DNA from: Stenopsyche tienmushanensis
Taxonomy: Eukaryota; Arthropoda; Insecta; Trichoptera; Stenopsychidae
Direction: 5' to 3'
DNA length: 64,000 bases
Assembly (NCBI GenBank): GCA_008973525.1
Contig: WACJ01000104.1
Location: 1,025,618 to 1,089,617 of the forward strand
This document shows, in pieces, positions 1-10,619 of this stretch (position 1 is its first letter; every line of letters begins with the position of its first letter). Both the position numbers and the translations under genes were made by a program. The notes below the pieces were generated by a model that searched no databases, had not been told where the DNA came from, and was given only the letters and a program-made list of their open reading frames with translations.

Positions 1-120
1 CATCGAAAATGCCAAAAAAGGCCTTAAAAGAGTCTGTGCGCCCAACCGGTCCGCCTTTTGGACTGCTGACCAGACGATTAATAGCTTTGTTATTGAACGC
101 ATTACCTGAACATCGCTGGG
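1..120 (-). mobile_element. R1-like LINE C-terminal fragment
   Basis: On the minus strand this reads a short peptide containing SSPKGGPVGRTDSFKAFFGI. The same motif (R-SGPKGGPVGHTDL) recurs at 12560-12730, 28040-28180, 44630-44836, 51021-51251 and 55895-56110. It resembles the segment after the reverse transcriptase and zinc knuckle of R1-clade non-LTR retrotransposons (a DHVLW-C...REALIRRVSG pattern in better copies). The element is truncated by the window edge and inactive. Confidence 0.5.
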
Positions 121-928
121 AAAAGTGTATCGAGCTGAAAAGAGACTATGTTGAGATTTTTTCCTTCAATTTTATTTTGTTAAGTCGGATACTTTTGGGA
201 CAACTCTCGTATAATGCCAAATATAATGAGAGTGGTCTTCGTACAAATAAAAAATAAATTGCTGTCGACATTAATACGGCCACATTGTTGAATGGATTGA
301 GTGTCCAGATTTTTGTGTACGCGCTTACAAACATACACATTTTATATCTTTCACTCGACTGCTGAATACCTGGAAGGCTTATCGGTCTTTCGAGGAGACA
401 TCCATTGAAGGCTTACAGTCCCATTGTCCCCCCAAACCGAACGTCACCGGTAACAAGGTCTGAAGAGAAGGGACGGAGACGAGAAGAAAATGAGCACTTG
501 ATATTTTAAGCTCCTTTCATACCGAATAAAACCGCCAGATGGAGCATCTCGACGAACAAAGAAATTGTCGTGTGGCACGAGTCTTCGCAAATATTGACTG
601 AATTGAGATACTAAGCGGATAAAGGGGGGAGGGGACGAACCGAATGTTTGACTTTTGCAGGGTACTAAAAGTGGACTTGTTTCTTTGTTATGTCTATTCC
701 GAAGTAATACCCGGGATAGTAATGTAGTGGCCCTAATGTGTCTTCTGCAACACGTGTGCTGGAAAAATCTCATAAAATGAAATATTTATCAAGTTGCCCT
801 TTTTCGACCAAGATAGCATTTTTGATGCCCGGTGATGAATTCGCCGTAGCAAAGCATAAGCTCTCCATCGACATTTGATTACCTCTTTCGTCCGATATAA
901 TGACCGCAGTCGCTTTGGATGGCCTTAC
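1..928 (-). other. Partial intron downstream of the IS6 exon
   Basis: This is the beginning of the intron after the gating-brake exon; its acceptor is off the left edge. Apart from a retrotransposon fragment at 1-120, I recognise nothing in it. Open frames at 146-340 and 444-773 on the minus strand have no recognisable protein and no splice-consistent conservation. Confidence 0.8.
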
Positions 929-1161
929 CTAATTTTTTTTATGAGTCTCCTCTTGAATCTTCTCCACAGATGGGCTATGTACTTGACTATTTCGGCATAA
1001 CAAGTTGCCGGCTCGCTGTTATTGGTGGACGAAGCCAACGTCGAAGTGGAGTTGAATCTCGCTCGCTCCTGGCGCATCCTTTCCATTTCGCGTTTTTTGG
1101 TCTCAGAAAACTGAGTGGCAATTACGACTAGGCACAGGTTGATCATAAAGAAGGAACCAAT
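929..1161 (-). CDS. Ca-alpha1T: T-type calcium channel alpha-1, exon encoding IS6 and gating-brake linker
   Basis: The exon encodes 77 codons plus two bases. It opens with [20 protein letters not shown], the cytoplasmic half of IS6. It continues with a charged helix ([16 protein letters not shown]), a loop rich in Ser, Thr and Asn, and a second helix, [20 protein letters not shown]. In Cav3 channels this helix-loop-helix just after IS6 is the gating brake, which holds the channel closed at rest; the role is established for the family and inferred here. The acceptor is TTCCACAG and the donor GTAAGG. The next exon, deeper in the I-II linker, lies beyond the left edge. The ATG at the sixth codon is not a start. 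Confidence 0.95.
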
Positions 1162-1226
1162 CTGTGGAACAAATTTGCATTTTAAATTATATTCGAAATA
1201 AGTTTTTTTTTTAAATAGGTATTAAA

Positions 1227-1747
1227 ACTTAGGTTACAAGTATAAAAATACGGTTAAAAGGGCTCCCAAAGCTGAAAGATTTTTTTGTTTTAAAATTGGC
1301 ACATCTAGCGCGTTGGGGAGATTCTTACGGCCAGTTTGTTTGTCGGCCATTTTGTTCAGTCACAGTAAACTCTTCCGATGGATTGTTCGTCGCACTCTTG
1401 TCACCTTCCGCCCGTGTGAGATCCGCGCGATCATAGATATCATACTCAGAACAAGGCAAGAAGTTGGAGATCATCAGTGATTTCTGATTAACTTGTATCA
1501 AAAACTAAAGAACAAGTATGAAATGATCGCCTTGTGACGTTTGACGACCTTCACAAAGGTATTTCTTGAAATTTCTCAAAGTATCTTTGGTGATATTGTA
1601 TCGGAGAAACATGGTTACAAGAAATTGTGTGCGAGATGGGTGACCAGAGTGCTCAATCTATGACACTGGCATACAAAAATTGGTGCCTTGACTATGAAAA
1701 TGCACACGTAATTTTCGATTCTAAATAAATGTTGTAACCTTACTTTC
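1227..1747 (+). mobile_element. Degenerate mariner element
   Basis: The left end reads CTTAGGTTACAAG and the right end TTGTAACCTTACTT, which are inverted. In between, decayed reading frames give the mariner transposase blocks GRPSVISD, LVTFDDLH and GYKKLCARWVTRVLN (family: LGYRKLCARWVPRMLT). Frameshifts and stops are many, and the catalytic region is missing, so this is a dead, internally deleted copy. Related remnants lie at 13716-14160, 36105-36300 and 37485-37890. Confidence 0.7.
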
Positions 1748-1861
1748 TGGATAACAATAGTATAAGTGGCGTTTTTAAATTCTTAAAGTTCTCAAAAAAA
1801 AGTATTTTTCTTTTGTTAACAAAAATTGTTAGTTAAAAGATTGCACTGTTTGTTGTGTAAT

Positions 1862-2028
1862 ATATAATAAAATAGGCGATCTACTGGGTTAGTGGTTACT
1901 TATTGACGCTATGCTACGTATTAATATATAGACAGTAAAGATAGCGCGGCTAATGTGCGTAGCTCGCCCAACTATCGGTTAAAGTTTCACTTTTCGTGAC
2001 GTTCAAGCCAATTTACCCTAAATGCTAA
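1862..2028 (+). repeat. tRNA-derived SINE-like repeat, copy 1
   Basis: The left part (AATATATAATAAAATAG) is shared with copies at 6309-6478 and, in reverse, 38887-39052. It is followed by an A-box-like CTGGGTTAGTGGTTA. The right part, GTTTCACTTTTCGTGACGTT plus CAAGCCAATTTACCCT, is the best-conserved core. A clear B box is not preserved in this copy. Confidence 0.55.
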
Positions 2029-2077
2029 ATACAAAATGAAGGTGCTTAATAATATTTATCTACGTAATTAATGTATG

Positions 2078-2380
2078 TGTAGCGTGGGCAATTTACAATC
2101 CCTACGTAGTAGCGCTATTAACAGCGACATCTTCCATCTATTTTCAGGTGTAATGTGTTATTTTAACAGCGCCATCTCTTATGGCCCTGCGGAGACATTG
2201 CACCTGCTTACCGACCCATTGCTTTTTGCGGGTGCACTGTTGCCGGTTGGGTAGTGACGCGCAGGAGGTGAGAAAGTCATCGGTTAGCCTTGGCTGCGGG
2301 AGGTCGTCCTTCCTGCAGCCAGATCTCCCTCTATCTCTCTTTCGTGTGGAATAAGAGAGCGCCCCCACCTCAACGTTACA
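2078..2380 (+). mobile_element. Solo LTR, family TGTAGCG...TTACA, copy 1
   Basis: It begins TGTAGCGTGGGC and ends CCTCAACGTTACA. It shares with the other copies the internal blocks TTTTAACAGCGCCATCTCTT, GGAGACATTGCACCTGC and GGTTGGGTAGTGACGCGCAG. The 5'-TG...CA-3' ends and the absence of internal coding sequence indicate a recombined LTR. No clear target duplication was seen here. Confidence 0.7.
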
Positions 2381-2559
2381 GTACCAGTCAGAAGATGAAT
2401 CGCAATAGGCAAATCAGTAATGATTCGGATGACTAAGATTTGGAGTGATAAGAGCATCTCGACCAAAACCAAAATTCGCCTTCTAAAAAGCATTTTTTTT
2501 CACTATTCCAAAAATGTACTATAAATTGGATTTTAACATGATTTATTTATTATATATGT

Positions 2560-2645
2560 GATGGAGAGAGTGGAAACGATTCTCTTTTTCTTTCCGGCCG
2601 ACTGCCAGTTGGTGTTTCACTTTTCGTGATATTCAGGCCAATTTA
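2560..2645 (+). repeat. SINE-like repeat, 3' part only
   Basis: It carries the conserved 3' core GTTTCACTTTTCGTGA followed by CAGGCCAATTTACCC, preceded by TTTCCGGCCGACTGCCAGTT, which matches the equivalent part of the copy at 6309-6478. The 5' tRNA-like half is missing or unrecognisable. Confidence 0.5.
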
Positions 2646-4391
2646 CCCCACCGCGCCTATGGATGTTTCCCTTGAAAAACTTTGGTGATTCATAGATAAA
2701 TGAATCGTTAGTGTCAGGATATGAAGCGGTGGAGTCTAATGACGTTTTAAATTCACTCCTAAATTGGAAAAGATTCTTATCATCATTCGACTTGATTGCT
2801 CCATCAATTTAATTGTTGGCCCTTAGCTTTTGGTCCCGCGATCGCACCTCCGACCGGAGGGAATATTTTTCATCCTGATTAATGGAATTTGAGGAGGCCT
2901 GTTTCAATTTCGCTGTCGTCGAATTAATTTGAGGGTTGGTTTTGCGGCATTTTTTGTGGCCGGCGAAAAAAGCCAGAGGAGGAGAGAGAAAAATCGGATG
3001 ACGAAAGAGAAACGAACGAGCCGTGAGCTGTCAGCTGGAGATTAACGAGGCTCCATTGGCTGTCAGGAGATTGACGCAGCGACGTTAAATGGAGTAAGGT
3101 GATACGATTTGTGCCCGCAAATCACACACCGACGTCCAAACAAAACAATCTATTTTTCCCCTTAGACCAAGTTGTTTTACTACCTATCTAGTGTTTCAGA
3201 GCTGCTGTAAGAAATCTATTAAATTACTTTGTAATATATAAGATGGGATGGGAATATAATCAAAATTTTGAAATTAATTTGGTATCGAAACACGGTTCAG
3301 GAGACACATATTTTATATCTAAAAAACCAATTGATATTTAAAATAATCAAAAGTAATCGTATGATCTTCAGGGATATTCCAAAAACGAGTATAAATTCGA
3401 TGATGATGTGTTTACGTTATCAATGGTGTCAGATCCTCGTCGAACAATAAAAAAATTGTCATTCTAAGCCAAAAAACACTTTAATTGTATAGGAAAATTA
3501 AATAAATTAAAAAAATAATAAAGTGGAAAACTAATGGCTATCTTAGGGTCAGGTAATTATTTTCAAACCTTAATTATAATTAACAATGAAAAAATGTTCT
3601 GCTTTGTAGCTAAGCTGGGATATCCTGACCAGACAATGATATCAATAGTATACTCTCAACAGTTAGAGAAAATGTTTAGTTTAAACCATCTTATTCACTG
3701 GAAGCTACACCTACTGATTGTTGTTTGTTTTAGTCTTTAAAACTATATTTAAAGGTTAGAATCATAGTACTTGATATGCGGCGTTACTTCAAGTTGTTTG
3801 ATTCTATCCCCAATCGGCATGTTGAAAACCATTGCGATTATTAAATGCTTTTGGTTTAATGCTACGACAAAAATATGGCGGCAATGTAAATGTTTACCGT
3901 TCAGCCATATTCTAAAAAGAAGCGCTCTAGTTGCTGATCCGGATAAAGGAGAGTCTACTCCGGTGCGAGCATAAACAAATTTAGCGAATAAACAGATTAT
4001 TTTAATACGTCGGTGAGCCATTTTGATTACAGTGTTGCCAGACCGTGCAGATGGTTTTAATGGCGGGATAAAATTTTATGTCGCATTTCCAGCAGACGGC
4101 TGATAGTGGCAACACCGGCTATCGCAATATTGAAAGCTCTCGCAGAAGGGGGCACGTATCAAAAGGTCGTTGTCACCATTATTGCGAATGATATTTTTGG
4201 TTTTATTCTTACGATGCAATTTTGCAGAGTAAACACGCGCCATTTTCAGATGACGCAAGATGGCGTCGTCTGGAAACGGCGGACTAAGCAAGATGGCGGA
4301 ATGACCGTAAGGAGCGCACTCGAGGCCGAGCCTTTGGTTCGAATCGTATTATTATAATCGAAGCGATGCTTTTTATTCAATTGATACTTAC

Positions 4392-4484
4392 CACGATGAG
4401 CAGGACGAAGTATATCCAGTCCCAAAAGCTGTGGGCGTCCTGCACATAATACATTATATCCGTCCAACCCTCCAGCGATATCAC
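4392..4484 (-). CDS. Ca-alpha1T: T-type calcium channel alpha-1, exon encoding domain I pore loop
   Basis: This 31-codon exon encodes [20 protein letters not shown] followed by [11 protein letters not shown]. The glutamate in LEGW is the domain I selectivity-filter residue, the first E of the EEDD ring that defines T-type channels. The aromatic stretch begins the pore-lining IS6 helix. It starts and ends on codon boundaries, with acceptor TATAG and donor GTAAGT. It is too short to stand out as an open reading frame and was found by matching the end of the upstream exon (AWVAIF-L) and the start of the downstream exon (GSFFMINLC). No lesion is present. Confidence 0.95.
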
Positions 4485-4722
4485 CTATAAATATAAAAAA
4501 TAATTTAGTACATATATTCAGCAATCTGGAAACAATATGCAATGGTTGATTTTTGAGAACAAAATAGACTGCATGTATGTAGAAACCTATGCAAGATTGA
4601 AGCCCATTTAATAACTATTAAGTATCACATCCATATCGTCTATATCATAAATTTTATGTAAGATTCATCTTTTTTTTATTTTTACAAGACCTCTTACGAA
4701 TTTCCAGTATTTTTTTTCTTAG

Positions 4723-5104
4723 TATAGCGTGGGTGATTTATCATCCCCACGTAGTAGCGCTGTTAATCTGAGCAGATTTAATTCGCCAGATTTGCAGCGA
4801 CATATTCCGTCTCTCTTCAGGTGCAATGTGTTATTTTAACAGCGCCATCTCTTGTGGCTCTACGGAGACATTGCACCTGCATACCAACGGATTGCTTCTT
4901 GTGCGTGCACCGTTACCAGTTGAGTAGTGATGCGCAGGAGGCGGGAGTCTATTATCCTGTCTATTTCTATCCATTCGTCCAGCAACATCACGGCTCGATA
5001 GAAGAACGGACCCGTGGGCTAGCGAGGTCATCCCGACGAGCACGCGGGGGCGGGGAGCCACCCAGGGACTCCGCCATCGAGAGCGCCTTCGCATCAACGC
5101 TACA
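4723..5104 (+). mobile_element. LTR of the TGTAGCG family followed by a primer-binding-like site
   Basis: This 382-bp LTR starts TATAGCGTGGGTGATTT and ends AACGCTACA. One base after the end lies TGGTGTCAGAAGTGAGA (5106-5122). That is the position and style of a retrovirus-like primer-binding site complementary to a tRNA 3' end ending in CCA. No gag or pol follows, so the rest of the element has been lost. I did not identify the tRNA. Confidence 0.75.
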
Positions 5105-5325
5105 CTGGTGTCAGAAGTGAGACGCCCGATAATTATTTATGATTCTAGTGAGACATCTGGGTGAGAATATCGAAGAATACCATCTGGATAGGTAGTATGG
5201 GGGATGTTTTAAAGACTTGGATTGAGATGGCCTTTAGCAATCCCTTTTTATGGGATTATTACTAACCATTTTTACATTGTTTTTCACAGAGAATATATGT
5301 TTTAAAAATATGGTCGCCAGCCACA

Positions 5326-5388
5326 CTTCCTGTAGGACTCGAACCCAAGATGATTAAGTTACGAGTTCAACCGCTGGACTACCTACAC
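5326..5388 (-). repeat. tRNA-like sequence (SINE head or decayed tRNA)
   Basis: The minus strand has an A-box-like TAGTCCAGCGGTT (5369-5381) and a near-perfect B box, GGGTTCGAGTCC (5335-5346), with normal tRNA spacing. The T-arm stem is only partly paired, and no good acceptor stem forms. I therefore favour a tRNA-derived SINE head or pseudogene rather than a functional tRNA. Confidence 0.45.
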
Positions 5389-5726
5389 ATCTTATTACCT
5401 CAGGATGTTTTAAAGGCTGAGCAGTTTTATTTCGGTAAACAGTGGAAAACGCCCGCATATAGAGAACTTTCACCTCCCAAAAAAGGTGTATAGAAATGCG
5501 CGCCCCATGCCCCTTGCCATATGGTACTAAAATTTGTTTTATTTGGGGATCAGATGTCAATGTCTCCAGCGAAATAAATTAATTATGAGCTATTTAAACA
5601 ATTTAATAGTTGGATAAATTTGGATAAATACTAAATCAAAGGAATATATTTATAAATAAAATTAGCAGAAAACGGTTAACAAATTCATCAAATTTTCTAT
5701 ATATGTATATAAATGAATGTCTGTAT

Positions 5727-5766
5727 TTATGTATGTATGTATGTATGTATGTATGTATGTATGTAT
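5727..5766. repeat. (TATG)n microsatellite
   Basis: About nine to ten uninterrupted GTAT/TATG units are present. The repeat abuts the unclassified repeat that begins at 5767. Confidence 0.95.
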
Positions 5767-6110
5767 TGCATACATTCCTATACCATTCGCCCGATTGCGA
5801 TGAAACTTTGGGGAGTTATTTATGGGCACTTATGTTATGCGCGCGCAATACGCTGTTTGAACTCCGCTCACGGGAGAGAGGGAGAGAGTATTAAGCGCGA
5901 GCGAGCGCGCGCATCCTTTTGGATCCTATCCATTCAGCTCGCGCTACACGCGATCCTAAGCAACAAATCGCGTAACTATACCAGTGCGTTTCTTTACAAA
6001 TTAAGCGCGCGTGGAGTTGCAATGCATGCTGGGTACTCGCTAGTATTAAATTCATATGAAATTCAACTTTGTACGATTTAAAATTGGGTCGCTGCGTTGA
6101 ATTTGGTGGC
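5767..6110 (+). repeat. Unclassified interspersed repeat
   Basis: It starts TACATTCCTATACCATTC and GATTGCGATGAAACTTTG. The same words recur at 20425-20470 with small changes. The two flanks differ afterwards, so the shared module is about 60-80 bp. Class is unknown; Helitron- or MITE-like ends were not found. Confidence 0.4.
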
Positions 6111-6308
6111 ATTGATGGTTTAAATGGAACGATTCCAAAATCGTGCTTGCTTGAGATCGTTTGGCAGTGAACCAAAGCGAACTGGAGCGCCATTGTTGTC
6201 GAAAGGCCAAATGTCTTCAGGTGGAATATATCTGATTCTTGGATATTATCTTGGCATTTGGAAGGCTAATTAGATTTAAACGTTAAAAGATATACATTTT
6301 TTAAAAGA

Positions 6309-6478
6309 TGTGTGTTGTGCAATATATAATAAAATAGGCGCACAATAGGTCTAGCGGTTGGTTCATGCTATATATAGACACAGATACACATGAAATAGTT
6401 CAATCGATTCCCCTCTCTTTCCGATCAACTGCCGGTTGGAGTTTCATTTTTCGTGACGTTCAAGTTAATTTGCCCTAT
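6309..6478 (+). repeat. tRNA-derived SINE-like repeat, copy 2
   Basis: This is the best copy. AATATATAATAAAATAG is followed by the A-box-like AGGTCTAGCGGTTGG and, about 40 bp later, a B-box-like AGTTCAATCGATTCCC (with a two-base insertion). A CTTTCCGATCAACTGCCGGT linker and the 3' core GTTTCATTTTTCGTGACGTT follow. Confidence 0.6.
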
Positions 6479-7530
6479 CCCTGACTATAAAAGTTTAATT
6501 TAAATTAAAATTTAATTTTATTTGTCTGTTGTAATCATATTAATCCCTTAAATTCGTTATCAATCAATTTTTTCATCAATATGTGCAATTTTAAAATTTA
6601 AAAATGACAGCAATTATTTTGGGATTAAGACACAATTTATTATTCTTGTTTATTGTCCCATGGATTGCCCACATGGGCAAAAAAGGTGAGCAGCCATTGA
6701 AACGTGGTGATAAATTTCACACACAGTCTTGTTTGTGGAGCTGTCTCCATCTATCTTCATCAAGCATAATACACTTTTACACAGCAGCCATATTGTATCA
6801 TCACTCTTGCCGGATCACCGACATCTGACAATATACGCGGTGAAAGTGAATGCGATTATCGAGCCACCCTTAATTGATTCCCTGTCGTTCGGATTCAAAA
6901 ACCACCCGCTCTCACTTTCTGGCCTTTTGTGCCGGGCTTCGAATTCCGCTGATGAATGGCCGCAATAAACTACGGCCAGATACAGTTTCGGCCTCCGGTC
7001 AAAGTCCATCATCCGAGCAATATGAAATTAGTTTCTCATTTATCTAGTTATGTAAGTCGTCTCGAGTGTGGTCGTATCGATCGGCGGTAAAGTAATAAGA
7101 AGCTGGGCTGTGAATTTGAAGTGGTCAATTTGATGAGATGTCGATAGTTAGGGGTTGGGCGGGAAACAGTTCATTGTAGTAATTCATAATTGATAACAAT
7201 ACCCTTTTATTTAAGTAATTTAGACAAACATTCCAACTGAATGAAATTTAATTGACAAATGAATTCTTACTACCTAATATTGCAATAATTTGAAAATTGC
7301 AATACTTCCACGAAGTTCCCGCGCTATAACTTAAGCCGCGTTTATCGAAATCCTAACCACTTTGTATCGAAAGTAGATAATGTTTATTTAACAATAAACA
7401 ACATAAAATATTTATAGACAAAAAAGCAGCTTTATATATTTTAATTTAATGCCGGTATATACAATTATTTAGTTTGACTGCAGAAATTTTTATATTAATT
7501 TAATCAAAATAATGAAAATATTATACTTAC

Positions 7531-7807
7531 AAGAAATATGGCCACCCATGCCAGTCCTATATTGTCGAAGGATATCGTCCCTTGAAAGGGGTTGGAACCC
7601 CTCTGCGTGCAGTTGGTATAGTACTGGTTCCAATTGACACACGAAACATTTGTTGGAGCATTGTTGATCCCTGGTATGGCAGTTTCGTTGCATACCAGGG
7701 CTCCATAGCGATACGGCGGAAAGTTTGAACAGGAATGCATCCCTGAGTCCTCGGCCGTCGTGCAGATGTAGTCCTGTTCCTTCGAGAACTCGTAGTAGAA
7801 CGAAATG
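7531..7807 (-). CDS. Ca-alpha1T: T-type calcium channel alpha-1, exon encoding IS5-P extracellular loop
   Basis: One base completes an asparagine codon, and 92 codons follow. The product is the large disulfide-rich loop between IS5 and the pore: FYYEFSKEQDYIC, then SGMHSCSNFPPYR, then the hallmark SCVNWNQYYTNCTQ, and the pore-helix lead-in NPFQGTISFDNIGLAWVAIF. The SCVNWNQYYTNC and NPF-GxIxFDNIG blocks are diagnostic for Cav3 rather than Cav1/Cav2, Nav or NALCN. Cysteines recur in the contexts IC, SC, VC, SC and NC. Four N-glycosylation sequons are visible: NIS across the junction, NET, NVS and NCT. The acceptor is TTGCAG and the donor GTAAGT. A longer open frame continues upstream to 7935, but its extra residues have no family match and cross the acceptor, so they are excluded. 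Confidence 0.95.
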
Positions 7808-8261
7808 CTGCAAGCAGACAAACACCACATCAATTGAACGCATCCTTGCATCATGAAAGACGATCCTTTCAGCGAGCCGTGAGTAGAAACGACCAAACCA
7901 ACACCGTGGGAGATCAACGTTTGGCAAAAACTCAAAACAACAAACTGTCAATTTCTGTATGAAATCATGTGATGCTGCAAACCTGGATTTCATTGTTTGA
8001 TTATTTAAAAAAAATCGGGATCTAATGGCAATCGTTCTATGGGGGTATACTGATGATGCATGAAGGGTTAATTTAATTAGATCGTTATTTTTTTAGTCTA
8101 CGTTTGTTAATCTACTGATGGTATAAAATTAAAATGGGTCTACTTTATAACAAGTAATTCTATCGGATCAATCCGTTTTAAGGACATAATAGCGCAATAA
8201 TAATTTTAAAATAAAAAAATAATCAAAATGTGCATTTCCAGCACCATTTTCTGATCAGTTT

Positions 8262-8302
8262 CTGACACCAGTGTAACGTGGCGGCGCTCGCGGGTAAGAC
8301 AT
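8262..8302 (-). mobile_element. Fragment of LTR end plus primer-binding-like site
   Basis: The plus strand reads TTTCTGACACCAGTGTAACG and then GGCGCTCGCGGG, the reverse complement of the LTR 3' end and adjacent TGGTGTCAGAA seen at 5100-5122. Only about 40 bp survive. Confidence 0.6.
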
Positions 8303-9859
8303 CACGTGTAATAATTATACAGTGCTGACATATAGGCGTTGCATTTGGACGACACTTTATTTTTGTTATGGTGTTGGTAACGACTTTAAAAGTATTCCAC
8401 GAGTTTAAATCGTTCCCAGGACGCTTCGGTATTTAAAATAATGGTATTTTACTAAACTCTTGTATTTCACCGGTTGTATATTAATATATGAAAATCCCTA
8501 AAGTTCGACCGAACTATATAATTGAAAAAGTTCTGTTGAAATGTTGAACTATTAATATGAGTGGGAAGCCGAAGAGGAATTTCAGTTCTGTCCAACTTTT
8601 TTGTAATCCACAATAAAGAGCTTCCAACGAGGCCGCTCATGAATTACATCGGACATAAAAGTTCATCCATTAACTTATCTACATTGTGTATGTTTCGCTA
8701 CATTATGGTAATGTCGCAATTTTTAAATATCATATTTGGAAGTCGGAAAGTCTGCGAGATGAGGAATATATCAGCATGCAATAGCTTAATGGTCCCTACT
8801 TGAGTAGGGTGGAATCTCTATAAATCACGCCTTGACGAGGGGGTGCTTCGAGATTTCCGAATTGCGGAGTCATCTAAATGTCATCTAGGAAACATGTGGG
8901 CACTTAAGTAAATTTCCACACAGGGATGTGTAATTGATGACGCGTCTATTATCCCGGGCAACACACACTCATCCCTTAGCCGTGCCAGAAATCCAAGCTG
9001 CGGTGTAACATTTCGGCGACATACCCGGAAAATCCGCAGGGGGCAAATTGAATGGAAAATGCACTTATCTGAAAGCCAACAAGGCTTTGGAGGAGTCTGG
9101 GAAATTCTTTGTGCTGGGGGTGCCACTTTATATACACCCCTGTGAGAACTTCCGCTTGGTTACTTTCCATATACGCGACCAACAGATAGAAGCAACAGTT
9201 TTTACCCGTTCAGATCGGGGCCTCTTCGATAAATACGTATTAAAGTCCAATAAAATTATTGCCTATGTTTAATAAATTTTTTTTTAAAAAAATGCAAAAA
9301 ATAAAATATGTCGCATGGAGTTAAGATTTGTAATAAATGTTTAACGTCAAACATTAAAACGCCGCTATGAACAAGAGTCAGCTATTTGATAAAGCTCTTT
9401 GGGGAATCTTGCGGGTGGAACCTCAATTGGTTCACCCGCCGCCGCGTTCATTTTGGTCCACGAAACTGCACCCCGTCTCATGTTGAACGAATTCCATATT
9501 TTAATTGTCTCCCTGATAAAAGACGAGCAGCGACATCATGCGACAAAGTTAACGTAGTTTTTCTGAATTAGCATATGTCCCATGTTACAATTAAATTCGT
9601 TATTTTCTTAATTTAATATGTTTAAAGTGACGTCGACGAGAAAGACTCAGTAGGGAGTGAATTTCAAAGATTAGATCGTCACATCCACATTTATTTAATC
9701 CATTTTGGATTGGCGGCGGTTACAAGGCGTAGAAGGTTCTTCCGAGGGACTCCCTCCTGTTTTCCCCCACCTTTCTACTATTTTTTAAAATTGTTTTTGA
9801 AGCATTACATCTGTTCCGAATAACGTATATTTTAAGATTAGAAATAGCCAATACAGAAA

Positions 9860-10560
9860 GGTGACGACAAGAATAACGCCAAGCAAAGTACCATGGTGGC
9901 GTGGCAGTCCCGATGGGACAACTTCGCTAAAGATCGGTGGACGCACGAGTTAATATTGAACCTGAGAACCTGGGTAACCAGAACGCATGGACAATTGTGC
10001 TACCACTTAACCCAAGTCCTCACCGGGCACGGATATTTTGGTAGCTACGTACACAAAATAGGCAAAGAGACCGGTCCTGAGTGCCACCACTGCGGAGCGG
10101 AGTACGACGATGCTGCACTCACGACATTTGTCTGCCCAGCATTGGGCACCGAAAGGGACATCCTACTGGAGGAGCTGGGAATCAGCTCGCTCTCCCTTAG
10201 CAACATGGTACTTTCAATGTTAATGGATGCTACGGCATGGAATGCATGGCGTAAATACATGACGTGCACTATGTGGGAGAACAATAGCAGCATCCTCTTA
10301 GTAGACACACAGGCGATAACCATGGGAACAAACGACACGCAGGAAGACCTGGAAAGGAAACATCACTGCCATCCTCGCGCAATACTATTCTAACCCTGAT
10401 CACTCCGTGGCATGCCGCATATGTGGCAAAGCAGGACATAAGGCATAAAGGATCTCTGCTGCCACACATGCAAAAATAAGGGAACCATCACCACACTATC
10501 ACCAGTAAAAATTCCACACTACCACCAGAATGGAGGTCTTTTGAGGACTTCCCCCTTCGC
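9860..10560 (+). mobile_element. R1-like LINE C-terminal region
   Basis: An open frame at 9893-10393 encodes RWDNFAKDRWTHELILNLRT, then HLTQVLTGHGYFGSYVHKIG, then CHHCGAEYDDAALTTFVCPA. This matches the R1-clade C-terminal tail: W-RWD, LTQ-LTGHG-F, and a Cys-Cys...His-Cys knuckle. After 10393 a frameshift is followed by CRICGKAGHKA. It is 5'-truncated, as expected for a dead LINE insertion, and its 3' end is near the AT-rich stretch at 10560. Confidence 0.75.
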
Positions 10561-10619
10561 GAAAAAAATATATTCTAAGACTATATATATTAATAGTTAG
10601 CAAAACATTTTATGCTGTT

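Larger units (their letters stand above)
1162..4391 (-). other. Intron between pore-loop and IS6 exons (3.2 kb)
   Basis: This intron has GT-AG ends. It contains a mariner remnant, two copies of a SINE-like family and a solo LTR. The stretch 2640-3130 is more GC-rich than its surroundings and purine-rich, with no recognisable coding capacity. The stretch 3750-4110 has a minus-strand open frame containing VDSPLSGSATRALLFRIWLN that may belong to an unclassified repeat. Confidence 0.85.
4485..7530 (-). other. Intron between turret and pore-loop exons (3.0 kb)
   Basis: This intron has GT-AG ends. It contains an LTR with primer-binding-like sequence, a tRNA-like stretch, a TATG microsatellite beside an unclassified repeat, and a SINE-like copy. 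The stretch 6480-7530 shows no recognisable feature; part of it (6840-7010) is GC-richer than average without coding signal. Confidence 0.85.

Noticed and set aside
4821..5120. 99-codon frame with Arg/Gly-rich end
   Set aside because: It lies entirely in an LTR and is not conserved as coding sequence between LTR copies.
5713..6081. 122-codon frame with tyrosine-methionine-cysteine repeats
   Set aside because: It is a translation of the TATG microsatellite and a neighbouring repeat.
7808..7935. Extension of the turret-exon frame to an upstream methionine
   Set aside because: The extra residues cross a strong TTGCAG acceptor and do not resemble Cav3. Phase with the IS5 exon requires the start at 7807.
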